A DNA stretch of 64,000 nt from Atriophallophorus winterbourni (Eukaryota > Platyhelminthes > Trematoda > Plagiorchiida > Microphallidae): positions 102,947 to 166,946 of the forward strand of contig JACCGJ010001791.1 of assembly GCA_013407085.1 (NCBI GenBank), written 5' to 3'. Of this stretch, positions 45,729 to 57,000 are shown piece after piece. The notes beneath the pieces are model-generated. The model was given only the letters and a program-made list of their open reading frames with translations. It searched no databases and was not told the DNA's origin. A program made the translations under genes and the position numbers. How positions within the stretch are numbered: the stretch's first letter is position 1; each line of letters opens with the position of its first letter.

Positions 45729-46400
45729 CTCCGCCGTCTGAGTAATGTTCATCTCTCTGGACTACTGTTGCTTCACCTAGCCATCATTCTCGTTCGCTTG
45801 ACCAGAAGTATTATCTATGAGTTTCTTTCATTAGTCCTATTTTCCTAAGGCTACCGAGTTACTACGTGTTTTCCTTTAGCTATTGAACATTCCTAGTCGC
45901 AACTGGGAATTAACAAACGTCCGGTACTGAAAACAGAGGTGAATTAGATTCGCAGTTCTACCATCACTTATACAATGCTGTAATTTGGTATTACAAACCC
46001 ACAAGTGATTGTAGGCCGCAAGCTTACCTAAGCGATCTCAGTTCTGTTAACATCGTTATAAGAAATGTCTGCCCGAAATTCAGTTTGTTGCAGCGACTGT
46101 AGATCCAGTGCATTCATTCCTATTAACAAAGAATTGAAGCTGATTAAAAAAACCGTATTTTGAATTTTGGTCAGCAGATAACTTTTGAGCGTACGCCAAA
46201 ACTACAATAATATCGAAATGATGCCAATACTTGCTTTGCGCTACTCCGTGCTAAACAGTCCCACCTTTTTACTTCTGATAAAGAATACAATATGCGGAAT
46301 CGATCTCTTGGAAGTTAGTCGGTTTAAATCCTTGCCTGGTCAGGCGTAAATCAGATAGACAAGCAACATTTACTTGAAAGTCCGGTGAATGCAGTATCGT
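45729..46400. other. Stretch without recognisable feature
   Basis: No gene or repeat-family match seen. Confidence 0.35.
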
Positions 46401-47030
46401 AATGACTTGACTAACCACAATGTATGTAATAATGCTCATGTGTTTTTTGCTCCAGTTTGTATACTTTTCACCCTAGCCGCTGGGAGAGCCAATGTCGCGT
46501 CTTAGGATAATCGTAGTAATGGGTTGATGGTGGTTTTGAGACTTTTTCATAAAGTTTCTTGTTAATGTGTAGCAGACCATTGTCTCTCTTCTGTAGAGAC
46601 AATGGTCTGCTACAAATGTACTCATGTGATGTCCGCAGTGGTACTTGTTGTTTGTTAGAATACACATCTTTAGCCTTTGCACAGCAAAGTGCAACTCAGA
46701 AGACAACAGGCTGTTGACATTAAGATGGATGTGCGCCAAATCTGCCTATGGGACTCCACTCTGGACTTTTACTCGATGTTTTCTCTTGAAAACTTTCCCG
46801 CAATCGGGTAACCTGCACGACAGCGGTTGTTTGGAGTCAGGCATGTCTGTCCCATTGATGGACTGCCAGTACTAGTTGGTGAGCTCCATCTACCATGGAG
46901 CACACTGCTTTTACGGTGCCAATCACTTGCCCTTGCCCTTTCTGTCAGTAAAAGCAGTTTAGCCTGGCTTGTAGAAGCCGCTACTACACGTGCTACTTAT
47001 ACATATACGGATGAGAGCGCATTCAAACTA
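46400..47030 (+). repeat. Repeat family R4 (hairpin-bearing), plus copy
   Basis: Contains TTTAGCCTTTGCACAGCAAA, CTTTCCCGCAATCGGGTAAC, GAGCTCCATCTACCATGG and CAATCACTTGCCCTTGCCCT in the same order as the minus-strand copy at 10730-11460. A perfect hairpin lies near its 5' side. No protein family recognised. Confidence 0.55.
46568..46614 (+). other. Perfect 20-bp hairpin, 7-nt loop
   Basis: TGTAGCAGACCATTGTCTCT at 46568-46587 and its exact reverse complement at 46595-46614, loop CTTCTGT. It sits at the same relative place in repeat R4 as the imperfect hairpin at 11322-11349. Confidence 0.9.
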
Positions 47031-47812
47031 GACTAAAACGCCTACGACTCTGACACGTGCAAACGACCATAATATAAGTTGAACGTATAGCGGCTTTCCC
47101 GCTCTTGCCTCGTAGCACACTTTCTTTATGACTCTAAGTTCATTTATTGTTATCAAGATTTGGTGGATTCCGCAACTTACTTCTTTATTACTGTGCGTTC
47201 GGATTACGTGTAGATGACCAACTTGATATATGAAAGACGTTACTATGAAGTTATTTGGGAATGCGATAAATGTAAGGCCCTCAGCACTATTCGTAACGTT
47301 TTATATGCGATCCGAATTGAGCTGAGAAGGAAGTTGGGTTTAAACGTAGCAAGCAATGCTTTACTATTCTAAAAATGAGTGTATAATAGCTGAATTGTAA
47401 TTAAAAAGAGTTAAGTCAAAAACATACAGAAAATATACAACGAGCAAACGACAATCATGACACCACTTTCATAGTGAAATGCTTTCATTCCAATTATCTA
47501 TATAAATAATCAATAATATTAACTTCTATGAAGTAAAATTAATTTCTGTTCAATACTTTATTCGTTAACGAACAAGACTTTTCTTACCGTTTCCATTTAT
47601 TTCTGTAATTTTGCTGCATATTATCATCTATTTAATGTTTTTGTATTTTGTGTAGACAATTATTCTCGAAAATGAATAAAATATTGATGAACAAATTACA
47701 AAATATACTGGCTAATGCGTTAGTTTTACAATTCCTGGAGGATCTAGTTTTCTTATTATGACATATGCCAGTCACCGTTGGATGGTGATTTCCAAACAGA
47801 TCTGTGTGGATG

Positions 47813-48005
47813 TGCAAATGCGCAATAGCTCCGTACTGCGCAGGCAACACCACGTTACATCAAAATTCTACTAACTGCACGCAAAAACACGCTAGAATCT
47901 CACCGACATTTTTCGTTATCTCTGCCTAGGTCAACTGACACGTAGTCTACTGCTGTGCTGCACTTCGCTTAGACCCTGGCAGTGATGTGATTCGCAACGC
48001 AAAAT
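47813..48005 (+). mobile_element. SINE-like element, old copy (repeated at 52083-52275)
   Basis: TGTGTGGATGTGCAAATGCG, ACACGCTAGAATCTCACCGA, CTCTGCCTAGGTCAACTGAC and GCACTTCGCTTAGACCCTGG follow family order with heavy decay. Confidence 0.55.
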
Positions 48006-49134
48006 GTTGATTAAAACATTAAATACTATTCATGTTAATGCTTCTACCTTGTTTTACCGAAATAGCTGTATATGCCACAGTCTATTCTTTCCATTTTTAT
48101 TGAGTTTCTAGCCTACACTAGTTTAAGTATTTTTTATCTTTTACCCTGGATGGTCGACTTGATATTCACTTGTTCTGCCCTCGGTTATTAAAAATAATAG
48201 CAAGTCTGCCCGAAATGGAACTGCATTCAGTTCACCGTTTGCTGGGACCTCATTCGATCTTTATTCAACATTTAGTGTTTCCTATTGGCATATCCGACAA
48301 TACTGCTCATTGCACAGCTTTTAGAAACGTAGCCAACGTAAAATGAAACGTACAAAAAACATATTTGACGAATCGCAAAATGGAGCTTTACACAAACAGA
48401 ATCTACCAAAATCGATTTGTCCGATGTTAGTTATACGCAACATTTAGAAACCAATCTGGGCATAAATAAATGTTCGAAAAGATATCCAGGGTAGAGACGC
48501 CATCTGTTCGGTAATCGGCATTTTTGCGTTTTGATACCCAGTTGTCTGGCAAATCAACTGATTTTGGACATTCGAAGCTATGAACTCTATCAACATTGAA
48601 GAAATTTAAAAGCAAACTCTTTTTGATCCTGTAGTTGTCATAACTTCCAGACTACTCACAGCCCAATTGCTTTAATAATATGTTGCGTTTTATTTTTTTT
48701 AAACTAAAATAAAATTGGGTCAAAACACGTTCAAGTTCACTCCCTTAAACTTCTTTTCTACGGTATATAATTGCTTTTAATGAATTTCTGGTGAGAAAAT
48801 TCGACTATTGATCCCAAATCAATAGAATGTTTTTTGGTGTTCTTGAGTATCGTATTTTATCGAAAAGTACTACAATTCCCTCTGCGAATTCGCTTCTAAA
48901 ATTATGCATCTGAGACTAACAGCAAAAGACATGATCGATGCGCATGCTTTTTTAGTGGAATTACCCCGATTGCCGCCTATTATCTTTAAGATCCAGTTAA
49001 TTGTTAAAAATAATTGTTTAGGAGTGTTTTACTCTTCCGTAATTTTACCTTCAAAACGGTTGGTATTAATTAAAATCTTTCCTCAATTTACGGGCTTCAA
49101 CATTTCCCCCCATTTCAGGTTCATCAGTTCAACG

Positions 49135-49752
49135 ATGGTTCTCCACAGTAAAAGTAACAAATCCAAGGAACAAGAAACCTTTTTGAGTGTCATCGATGGA
49201 CTAAGTCGTCTATATACCAACAAATTACTTCCATTAGAATCCGCTTACAAGTTTCATGAGTTTCATTCCCCTGCTCTGGAGAAGGGGGACTTTGACTCAA
49301 AGCCAATGATCTTATTGATTGGACAATATTCGACCGGAAAGACCACCTTTATTCGATACATTCTCGGTGAAGATTTTCCCGGTATAAGAATCGGACCAGA
49401 GCCTACCACGGATAGCTTCATTGCCGTGATGCACGGAGAACGATCAGGCAGCATTCCTGGTAATGCCTTAGTAATGGATCCGAAAAAACAATTCCGTCCA
49501 CTCAGTAAATTCGGAAACAATTTTCTGAATCGGTTTCAATGTGCTCAGTTGCCGAACGAAGTGCTAGAAAGCATAACGTTTATTGACACACCAGGAATAC
49601 TGAGTGGTGAGAAACAACGCGTTGATAGGGGCTATGACTTTTCTGCTGTAATTGAGTGGTTTGCCGAACGTGTGGATAGAATTATACTTCTTTTCGATGC
49701 GCATAAATTGGATATTTCTGATGAATTTCGTCGCGTCATTGAAGTACTCAAG
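49135..49752 (+). CDS. EHD: EHD coding exon 1, duplicate copy in left contig
   Basis: Same 618 bases as 53405-54022: ATG at 49135 to AAG|GTAATT at 49752, encoding residues 1-206 with the P-loop. The acceptor CATTTCAG ends at 49118, leaving a 16-base untranslated part of the exon. The frame is open upstream to 48904, but that is intron before the acceptor, and family members start close to the ATG chosen here. No downstream exon follows before the gap, so this copy is most likely the unmerged end of the contig rather than a second gene. Confidence 0.85.
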
Positions 49753-50341
49753 GTAATTTCATCACTCGTTTTTTTCATAGTTTCTCGATTAAACATGATT
49801 TGTTTGGGATCAGCTTTCATTTTGGGATATTTCTTTACAAATTTCGCGAGTTCCCGATTTTGTCAATGTTTCAGCATCTCTCCTGTTCTTGCGGTCTTTA
49901 ACTGAGAAAACGATTTGCTCAGAATCTTTCCAGGCAGCTACCAGGAAGATAGTGGCCACCTCTCAGCATCCTGTTGATCAGTCATCTGTTTCAATTCATT
50001 TATTGAAAGTAAAGAAAAGCACTGTAAGCTAAAAGAGCATCAAGACCCTCCATAAACGGCAAAGTGCTCAATTCTGGCATTTTATATCGAGAGATCTAAT
50101 CTAGAAACCCTTTTTCCAGACTTTCAATCAATTTACTCAAAAATACTATTTTCTGAAATTTGCGATCGCTTGATTTTTGGAATTCAGTAGTATGTGCAGA
50201 GTTAACGCAGGATGTGAATGGCGAAACATTGGAAAATGTCCATTTTATTTTTTAAATGTTTTTTAATGTTGCTTAGTTTTGCAAGATGCAATCTTTAACC
50301 GAAAACATTTAGAAGTACCACAAAACATTGGTCATTTTAAT

Positions 50342-50440
50342 CGTCTTGAGCGCTTGACCAGGAATCACAGTGTGATTCTATATTTCCACAACATGATTCG
50401 TTGTACGAACCAAATTTAAAAGTGACTTCCAAGTATAACA
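50342..50440 (+). repeat. Repeat family R3 copy (counterpart at 54677-54765)
   Basis: CTTGAGCGCTTGACCAGGAA, TCACAGTGTGATTCT and TTCGTTGTACGAACC match the 9.2-kb copy. In the right-contig counterpart, sequence between TATATTT and CGTTGTACGA is shorter. Confidence 0.55.
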
Positions 50441-50490
50441 TTGTTTAATACTTGACCACTGTTTGAAGGCTCATTGAACACAGGAACCCA

Positions 50491-50785
50491 TTGCGCGGAT
50501 GTCTAATTCTTCAGTCCCGCGCATATTGAACATTGTTAAATTGATTGTCATCGTCATTAAACTGGCTGCAGTTTCATTGCCATTTTCTTACACAACTATC
50601 AAGCCTGGGTAAAGTGACAGTATATCAGCCCTTATGCAGTCTATTAGGCTTTGAGACACTACATAACTCCAGTAATGTGCTTTCGTCTTCCTTTTCTTTT
50701 TTCTTCCTGACAGTATCTTAGCCTACGTGCAGTCTCTGACTATGCGGCACTTTGCATGGATCAGGGCTGTGCTTTCATACCATCC
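50491..50785 (+). mobile_element. SINE-like element, old full copy plus a younger 3'-half copy (counterpart at 54813-55110)
   Basis: GCGCGGATGTCTAATTCTTC, TTGTTAAATTGATTGTCATC and CAAGCCTGGGTAAAGTGACA form an old copy. CTGACAGTATCTTAGCCTAC to TTTCATACCATCCCATACC is a better-preserved 3' half. Both are present in the right contig. Confidence 0.6.
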
Positions 50786-51354
50786 CATACCATTCGTGAT
50801 TACATTGACGAATATGCAGTTGTTATTCCGGTTTGTTCAATCCACTCCGCACTATTTACTGACACTAGCAATGTGCTGACACGGAGACACAGTCAAGTTA
50901 TCTACGAATTTTATTTTTCTCGTTTGCCATCAAGCTTCCACAACACCTGACCCAAACTAAGCTCATCACACCTAGGCAACTTTTTGGTCTCGCCTTCTGT
51001 CTAACTTAAGTTATACTGGTCTGTCCATACGTTGGCAAGGCAATCTTATCATCCTCAATGATCCTTTTTGTCTGATTTATTTATACTCAAAGCCCGCCTA
51101 AATTTTTTTCCGTTCTTAGCCTTTTCACTTAACCAAACCCACCTTCTGATTCCTTTCGATTAGCCCTTATTTCTTTAAACAGATTGTCATTTAAATAAAA
51201 ATACCGGTTGTCGTTACCAGTACTTACTGGTTAGTAGTATAGGTTGAGATTGATTATTTACCATCGATGTTTCTAGTAAATCTTGTTATACCTCTTACAC
51301 AGTTACTGCCCTAGCTAATCTTCATTTTAAATGCGGAATAGTCGGTAGTTTAAG

Positions 51355-51374
51355 NNNNNNNNNNNNNNNNNNNN
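51355..51374. other. Assembly gap, 20 N
   Basis: A run of exactly 20 N joining two contigs whose ends carry the same sequence. The size is likely arbitrary. Confidence 1.
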
Positions 51375-53404
51375 TTGCCTCGTAGCACACTTTCTTTATG
51401 ACTCTAAGTTCATTTATTGTTATCAAGATTTGGTGGATTCCGCAACTTACTTCTTTATTACTGTGCGTTCGGATTACGTGTAGATGACCAACTTGATATA
51501 TGAAAGACGTTACTATGAAGTTATTTGGGAATGCGATAAATGTAAGGCCCTCAGCACTATTCGTAACGTTTTATATGCGATCCGAATTGAGCTGAGAAGG
51601 AAGTTGGGTTTAAACGTAGCAAGCAATGCTTTACTATTCTAAAAATGAGTGTATAATAGCTGAATTGTAATTAAAAAGAGTTAAGTCAAAAACATACAGA
51701 AAATATACAACGAGCAAACGACAATCATGACACCACTTTCATAGTGAAATGCTTTCATTCCAATTATCTATATAAATAATCAATAATATTAACTTCTATG
51801 AAGTAAAATTAATTTCTGTTCAATACTTTATTCGTTAACGAACAAGACTTTTCTTACCGTTTCCATTTATTTCTGTAATTTTGCTGCATATTATCATCTA
51901 TTTAATGTTTTTGTATTTTGTGTAGACAATTATTCTCGAAAATGAATAAAATATTGATGAACAAATTACAAAATATACTGGCTAATGCGTTAGTTTTACA
52001 ATTCCTGGAGGATCTAGTTTTCTTATTATGACATATGCCAGTCACCGTTGGATGGTGATTTCCAAACAGATCTGTGTGGATGTGCAAATGCGCAATAGCT
52101 CCGTACTGCGCAGGCAACACCACGTTACATCAAAATTCTACTAACTGCACGCAAAAACACGCTAGAATCTCACCGACATTTTTCGTTATCTCTGCCTAGG
52201 TCAACTGACACGTAGTCTACTGCTGTGCTGCACTTCGCTTAGACCCTGGCAGTGATGTGATTCGCAACGCAAAATGTTGATTAAAACATTAAATACTATT
52301 CATGTTAATGCTTCTACCTTGTTTTACCGAAATAGCTGTATATGCCACAGTCTATTCTTTCCATTTTTATTGAGTTTCTAGCCTACACTAGTTTAAGTAT
52401 TTTTTATCTTTTACCCTGGATGGTCGACTTGATATTCACTTGTTCTGCCCTCGGTTATTAAAAATAATAGCAAGTCTGCCCGAAATGGAACTGCATTCAG
52501 TTCACCGTTTGCTGGGACCTCATTCGATCTTTATTCAACATTTAGTGTTTCCTATTGGCATATCCGACAATACTGCTCATTGCACAGCTTTTAGAAACGT
52601 AGCCAACGTAAAATGAAACGTACAAAAAACATATTTGACGAATCGCAAAATGGAGCTTTACACAAACAGAATCTACCAAAATCGATTTGTCCGATGTTAG
52701 TTATACGCAACATTTAGAAACCAATCTGGGCATAAATAAATGTTCGAAAAGATATCCAGGGTAGAGACGCCATCTGTTCGGTAATCGGCATTTTTGCGTT
52801 TTGATACCCAGTTGTCTGGCAAATCAACTGATTTTGGACATTCGAAGCTATGAACTCTATCAACATTGAAGAAATTTAAAAGCAAACTCTTTTTGATCCT
52901 GTAGTTGTCATAACTTCCAGACTACTCACAGCCCAATTGCTTTAATAATATGTTGCGTTTTATTTTTTTTAAACTAAAATAAAATTGGGTCAAAACACGT
53001 TCAAGTTCACTCCCTTAAACTTCTTTTCTACGGTATATAATTGCTTTTAATGAATTTCTGGTGAGAAAATTCGACTATTGATCCCAAATCAATAGAATGT
53101 TTTTTGGTGTTCTTGAGTATCGTATTTTATCGAAAAGTACTACAATTCCCTCTGCGAATTCGCTTCTAAAATTATGCATCTGAGACTAACAGCAAAAGAC
53201 ATGATCGATGCGCATGCTTTTTTAGTGGAATTACCCCGATTGCCGCCTATTATCTTTAAGATCCAGTTAATTGTTAAAAATAATTGTTTAGGAGTGTTTT
53301 ACTCTTCCGTAATTTTACCTTCAAAACGGTTGGTATTAATTAAAATCTTTCCTCAATTTACGGGCTTCAACATTTCCCCCCATTTCAGGTTCATCAGTTC
53401 AACG

Positions 53405-54022
53405 ATGGTTCTCCACAGTAAAAGTAACAAATCCAAGGAACAAGAAACCTTTTTGAGTGTCATCGATGGACTAAGTCGTCTATATACCAACAAATTACTT
53501 CCATTAGAATCCGCTTACAAGTTTCATGAGTTTCATTCCCCTGCTCTGGAGAAGGGGGACTTTGACTCAAAGCCAATGATCTTATTGATTGGACAATATT
53601 CGACCGGAAAGACCACCTTTATTCGATACATTCTCGGTGAAGATTTTCCCGGTATAAGAATCGGACCAGAGCCTACCACGGATAGCTTCATTGCCGTGAT
53701 GCACGGAGAACGATCAGGCAGCATTCCTGGTAATGCCTTAGTAATGGATCCGAAAAAACAATTCCGTCCACTCAGTAAATTCGGAAACAATTTTCTGAAT
53801 CGGTTTCAATGTGCTCAGTTGCCGAACGAAGTGCTAGAAAGCATAACGTTTATTGACACACCAGGAATACTGAGTGGTGAGAAACAACGCGTTGATAGGG
53901 GCTATGACTTTTCTGCTGTAATTGAGTGGTTTGCCGAACGTGTGGATAGAATTATACTTCTTTTCGATGCGCATAAATTGGATATTTCTGATGAATTTCG
54001 TCGCGTCATTGAAGTACTCAAG
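53405..54022 (+). CDS. EHD: EHD exon 1 (right contig): N-terminal helix and most of the G domain
   Basis: 206 codons from ATG to Lys206. Contains [70 protein letters not shown] and [14 protein letters not shown], all close to animal EHD proteins. The acceptor is CATTTCAG at 53381-53388 and the donor AAG|GTAATT. The identical exon at 49135 lies in the left contig. Confidence 0.92.
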
Positions 54023-57000
54023 GTAATTTCCTCACTCGTTTGACATATTTAATAGTTTCTCGATTAAACGTGATTTATTTGTGATCAGATTTCATTTTGA
54101 GATATTTCTTTAAAATTATCGCGAGTTCCCGATTCGTCAATGTCTCAGCATCTCTCTTTCCAGCTAGCTGCCACGGAGATGGCGGCCACATCTCAGTATC
54201 CTGTTGATCAGTCATCTTCTGTTCCAATTCATTTATTGAAAGTAAAGCAAAGCACTGTAAGCTAAAAGAGCATGTTAAAAGTGCTCAATTCTACCATCGA
54301 CAGATCTAATCTAGAAACCGTGTTTCCAGACTTTCAATCAATTTAATCAAAAATACTATTTTCTGAAATTTGCGATCGCTTGATTTTTGGAATTCAGTAG
54401 TATGTGCAGAGTAAACGCAGGATGTAAATGGCGAAACATTAGAAAATGTCCATTTTATTTTTTAAATGTTAGTTTTTAATGTTGCTTAGTTTTGCAAGAT
54501 GCAATCTTTAACCGAAAACATTTAGAAGTACCTGGGGTTGCGCTTGTTTTCACCTCGAGGAAGTGCATGGCTCATAGAACCTAATCTTTATTGCGTCCAC
54601 CAGATGACGGCAAAAAGCCAGAAACTGATTGTGTAGTGCAAGTGCGGTGTGCCACAAGACATTGTTCATTTTAATCTTCTTGAGCGCTTGACCAGGAATC
54701 ACGATGTGATTCTATATTTCGTTGTACGAGCCAAATTTAAAAGTGACTTCCAAGTATAACATTGTTTAATACTTACCCACTGTTTCAAGGCTCACCGAAC
54801 ATAGGAACCCATTGCGCGGATGTCTAATTCTTCAGTCCCGCGCATATTGAACATTTTTAAATTGACTGTCATCGTCATTAAGCTGCTAGCGTCAACAGGC
54901 TGCAGTTTCATTGTCATTTTCTTACATAACTCTCAAGCCCTGGTAACGTGACAGTATGCGGTCTGTTAGGCTTTGAGACACTACATGACTCCAGTAATGT
55001 ATTTTCGTGTTCCTGTTCTTTTTCTTCCTGACAGTATCTTAGCCTTCGTGCAGTCTCTGACTGTGCGGCACTTTGCCTGATCAGGCTTGTGCTTTCATAC
55101 CATACCATACAATTCTTCATTACCTAATATGCAGTTTTTATTCCGGATTGTTCAATCTACTTCGCACTGTTTACTGACACTAGCAATGTGCTGAAACGGA
55201 GACACAGTCAAGTTATCTGAGAATTGTATTCTCTTGGTTTACCATCAAGGCGCGGCAAACTGACGAGACCATAGGTCATTCAATATACGACACTTTTGGC
55301 TCTAGCTTCATGTCTAACTACTTTATACTTTTCTGTCTGTCCATAAGTTGCAAAGCAATGCTATCACGCTGAATGATCCTTTGTGTCCTATTTATTATAC
55401 TCAAAGCTCGCCTAAACGTTTTTTCCGCTTAGCCTTTTTCACTTAACCAAAACCCACATTCTTGATTCCTTTCGATTTAGCCCTCATTTCTTTAACAGAT
55501 TGGTCATCTAAATAAAACTACCGTTTACCACTACTTACTGGTAGTTGTGTATAGGTTGAATTGATTATTTACCATCTACGTTTCTGGTAAATCTTGTTAT
55601 ACCTCTTACACAGTTACTGCCACTAGCTAATTGTCATTTTTAATGCCGAATAGTCGGTAGTTTAAGTTACACTTTGTGTTTCATGTATCGTATCTGTTCG
55701 CATTTTTGTCAGGAAGCCAATTCTTATTAGCGGCACCTTTTTCAGTTTGATCCTTATGGATTCGTTGCTGATTACGACACTGCTCACTTGAACGGATATT
55801 GATTCCGTGGATCTGCGTGAAGCGTCAGCAATTATTTATGAATCCCACCGTTGAGCGGTTAATAGCGCGTCGTGTCCTTTACATCTCTTCTTCCACACAG
55901 GGTAACGAGGACAAAATTCGTATTGTTTTGAACAAGGCCGATATGGTGGATGCACAGCAGCTGATGCGGGTTTACGGGGCTCTGATGTGGAGCCTTGGGA
56001 AAATATTACACACCCCAGAAGTCGCTCGAGTATATATCGGCAGCTTTTGGGATCGTCCGTTTGTGTTCGACACGAATCGGAAATTGTTCGAATTAGAACA
56101 AGAAGATCTGATGAAGGACTTCCGGTCTCTCCCGGGTGATGCTGCGTTAAGAAAACTCAAAGATCTTATTCGTCGTGCGCGTCTGGCCAAGGTTTGTATG
56201 CCACTTCATTCTTTCATAAATTAATCCCACCGTCCAGTTATTGAACCGCATGGGCTATAATGCGTGTTTGTTATATCAGTATGTAGATTATCACTTTCAC
56301 ACGCATGGGCTATAGGTTTACTACTCAACGAGAATCGTTCTTGCAAGTTTGCGGAATTAACTCCAACAATTTGAGTTCCGTTTGACTCGACTTTCAATAT
56401 GAACATATTCTTTCTCGTTAAACCGATGATATGGAATCCGAAGATGTACTATTTTGTGTTTGCCAATGTAATTGAAAAAACTCTGGTTTTTAGGAAGCTT
56501 GTATGTGATACTTATTTTGTACACATCTTGCTTGCTATTTTCCTTTTGTTTTTGTAACCCAGATTCTGGACCCTCATTTGGTATCCATGCCTCCTTTCTA
56601 TATCGATCTTTACTCCCGCTTTCATACATGGTCCATCCTTCTTTTCGATTGCCTAATAGCCGAGTCATGCCACAATTCCCATGCAACAACCAAATCAGAC
56701 AGTTGACATTTTCGATCGTTCTCACACAAACAGATCGCTTTAGCACATGTGCATGCTCCGCACTGGACAAACATCCTTGCCAAACACCCTGCCCCTCTGC
56801 ACACAACAGTGATCGGTGTTGCCGCCAGCTCGATTTTGTTTAGATTTTCGTTGGTGCACAGGATCTGTTGGTTGGTTGGTTTGTTTCTGTCGCTGACGCA
56901 GGTCGCAGTTTTTCGTCTGAAACACTCGATTTAGCGACATGTTTAATACGCTTGGTCTACGATTCAGTCACAGTTGAAATTAATGTTGTTGTCCCTAGTT

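Larger units (their letters stand above)
47105..51354 (+). repeat. Duplicated segment, copy 1 (end of left contig)
   Basis: Equivalent to 51375-55666. Bases 47105-49760 correspond to 51375-54030 at a constant offset of 4270 with no difference that I found. After that the copies differ by many substitutions and indels (roughly 85-90% alike by eye). The copy ends exactly at the N gap. It includes the first EHD coding exon and SINE copies at 47813-48005 and 50491-50785. Confidence 0.95.
51375..55666 (+). repeat. Duplicated segment, copy 2 (start of right contig)
   Basis: Starts at TTGCCTCGTAGCACACTTTC, the first contig base, matching 47105, and remains alignable to TAGTCGGTAGTTTAAG at 55651-55666, which is where copy 1 runs into the gap. 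Copy 2 continues into the rest of the EHD gene. Confidence 0.95.

Noticed and set aside
48904..49134. Upstream in-frame extension of EHD exon 1 (77 more codons)
   Set aside because: A consensus acceptor (CATTTCAG) lies between it and the conserved start, the residues have no EHD similarity, and the total length is already normal with the ATG at 49135/53405.
49135..54022. Two mutually exclusive or tandem EHD first exons
   Set aside because: Introns and flanks are also duplicated with no observed difference, and the duplication ends flush with a contig gap; a contig overlap explains it better.
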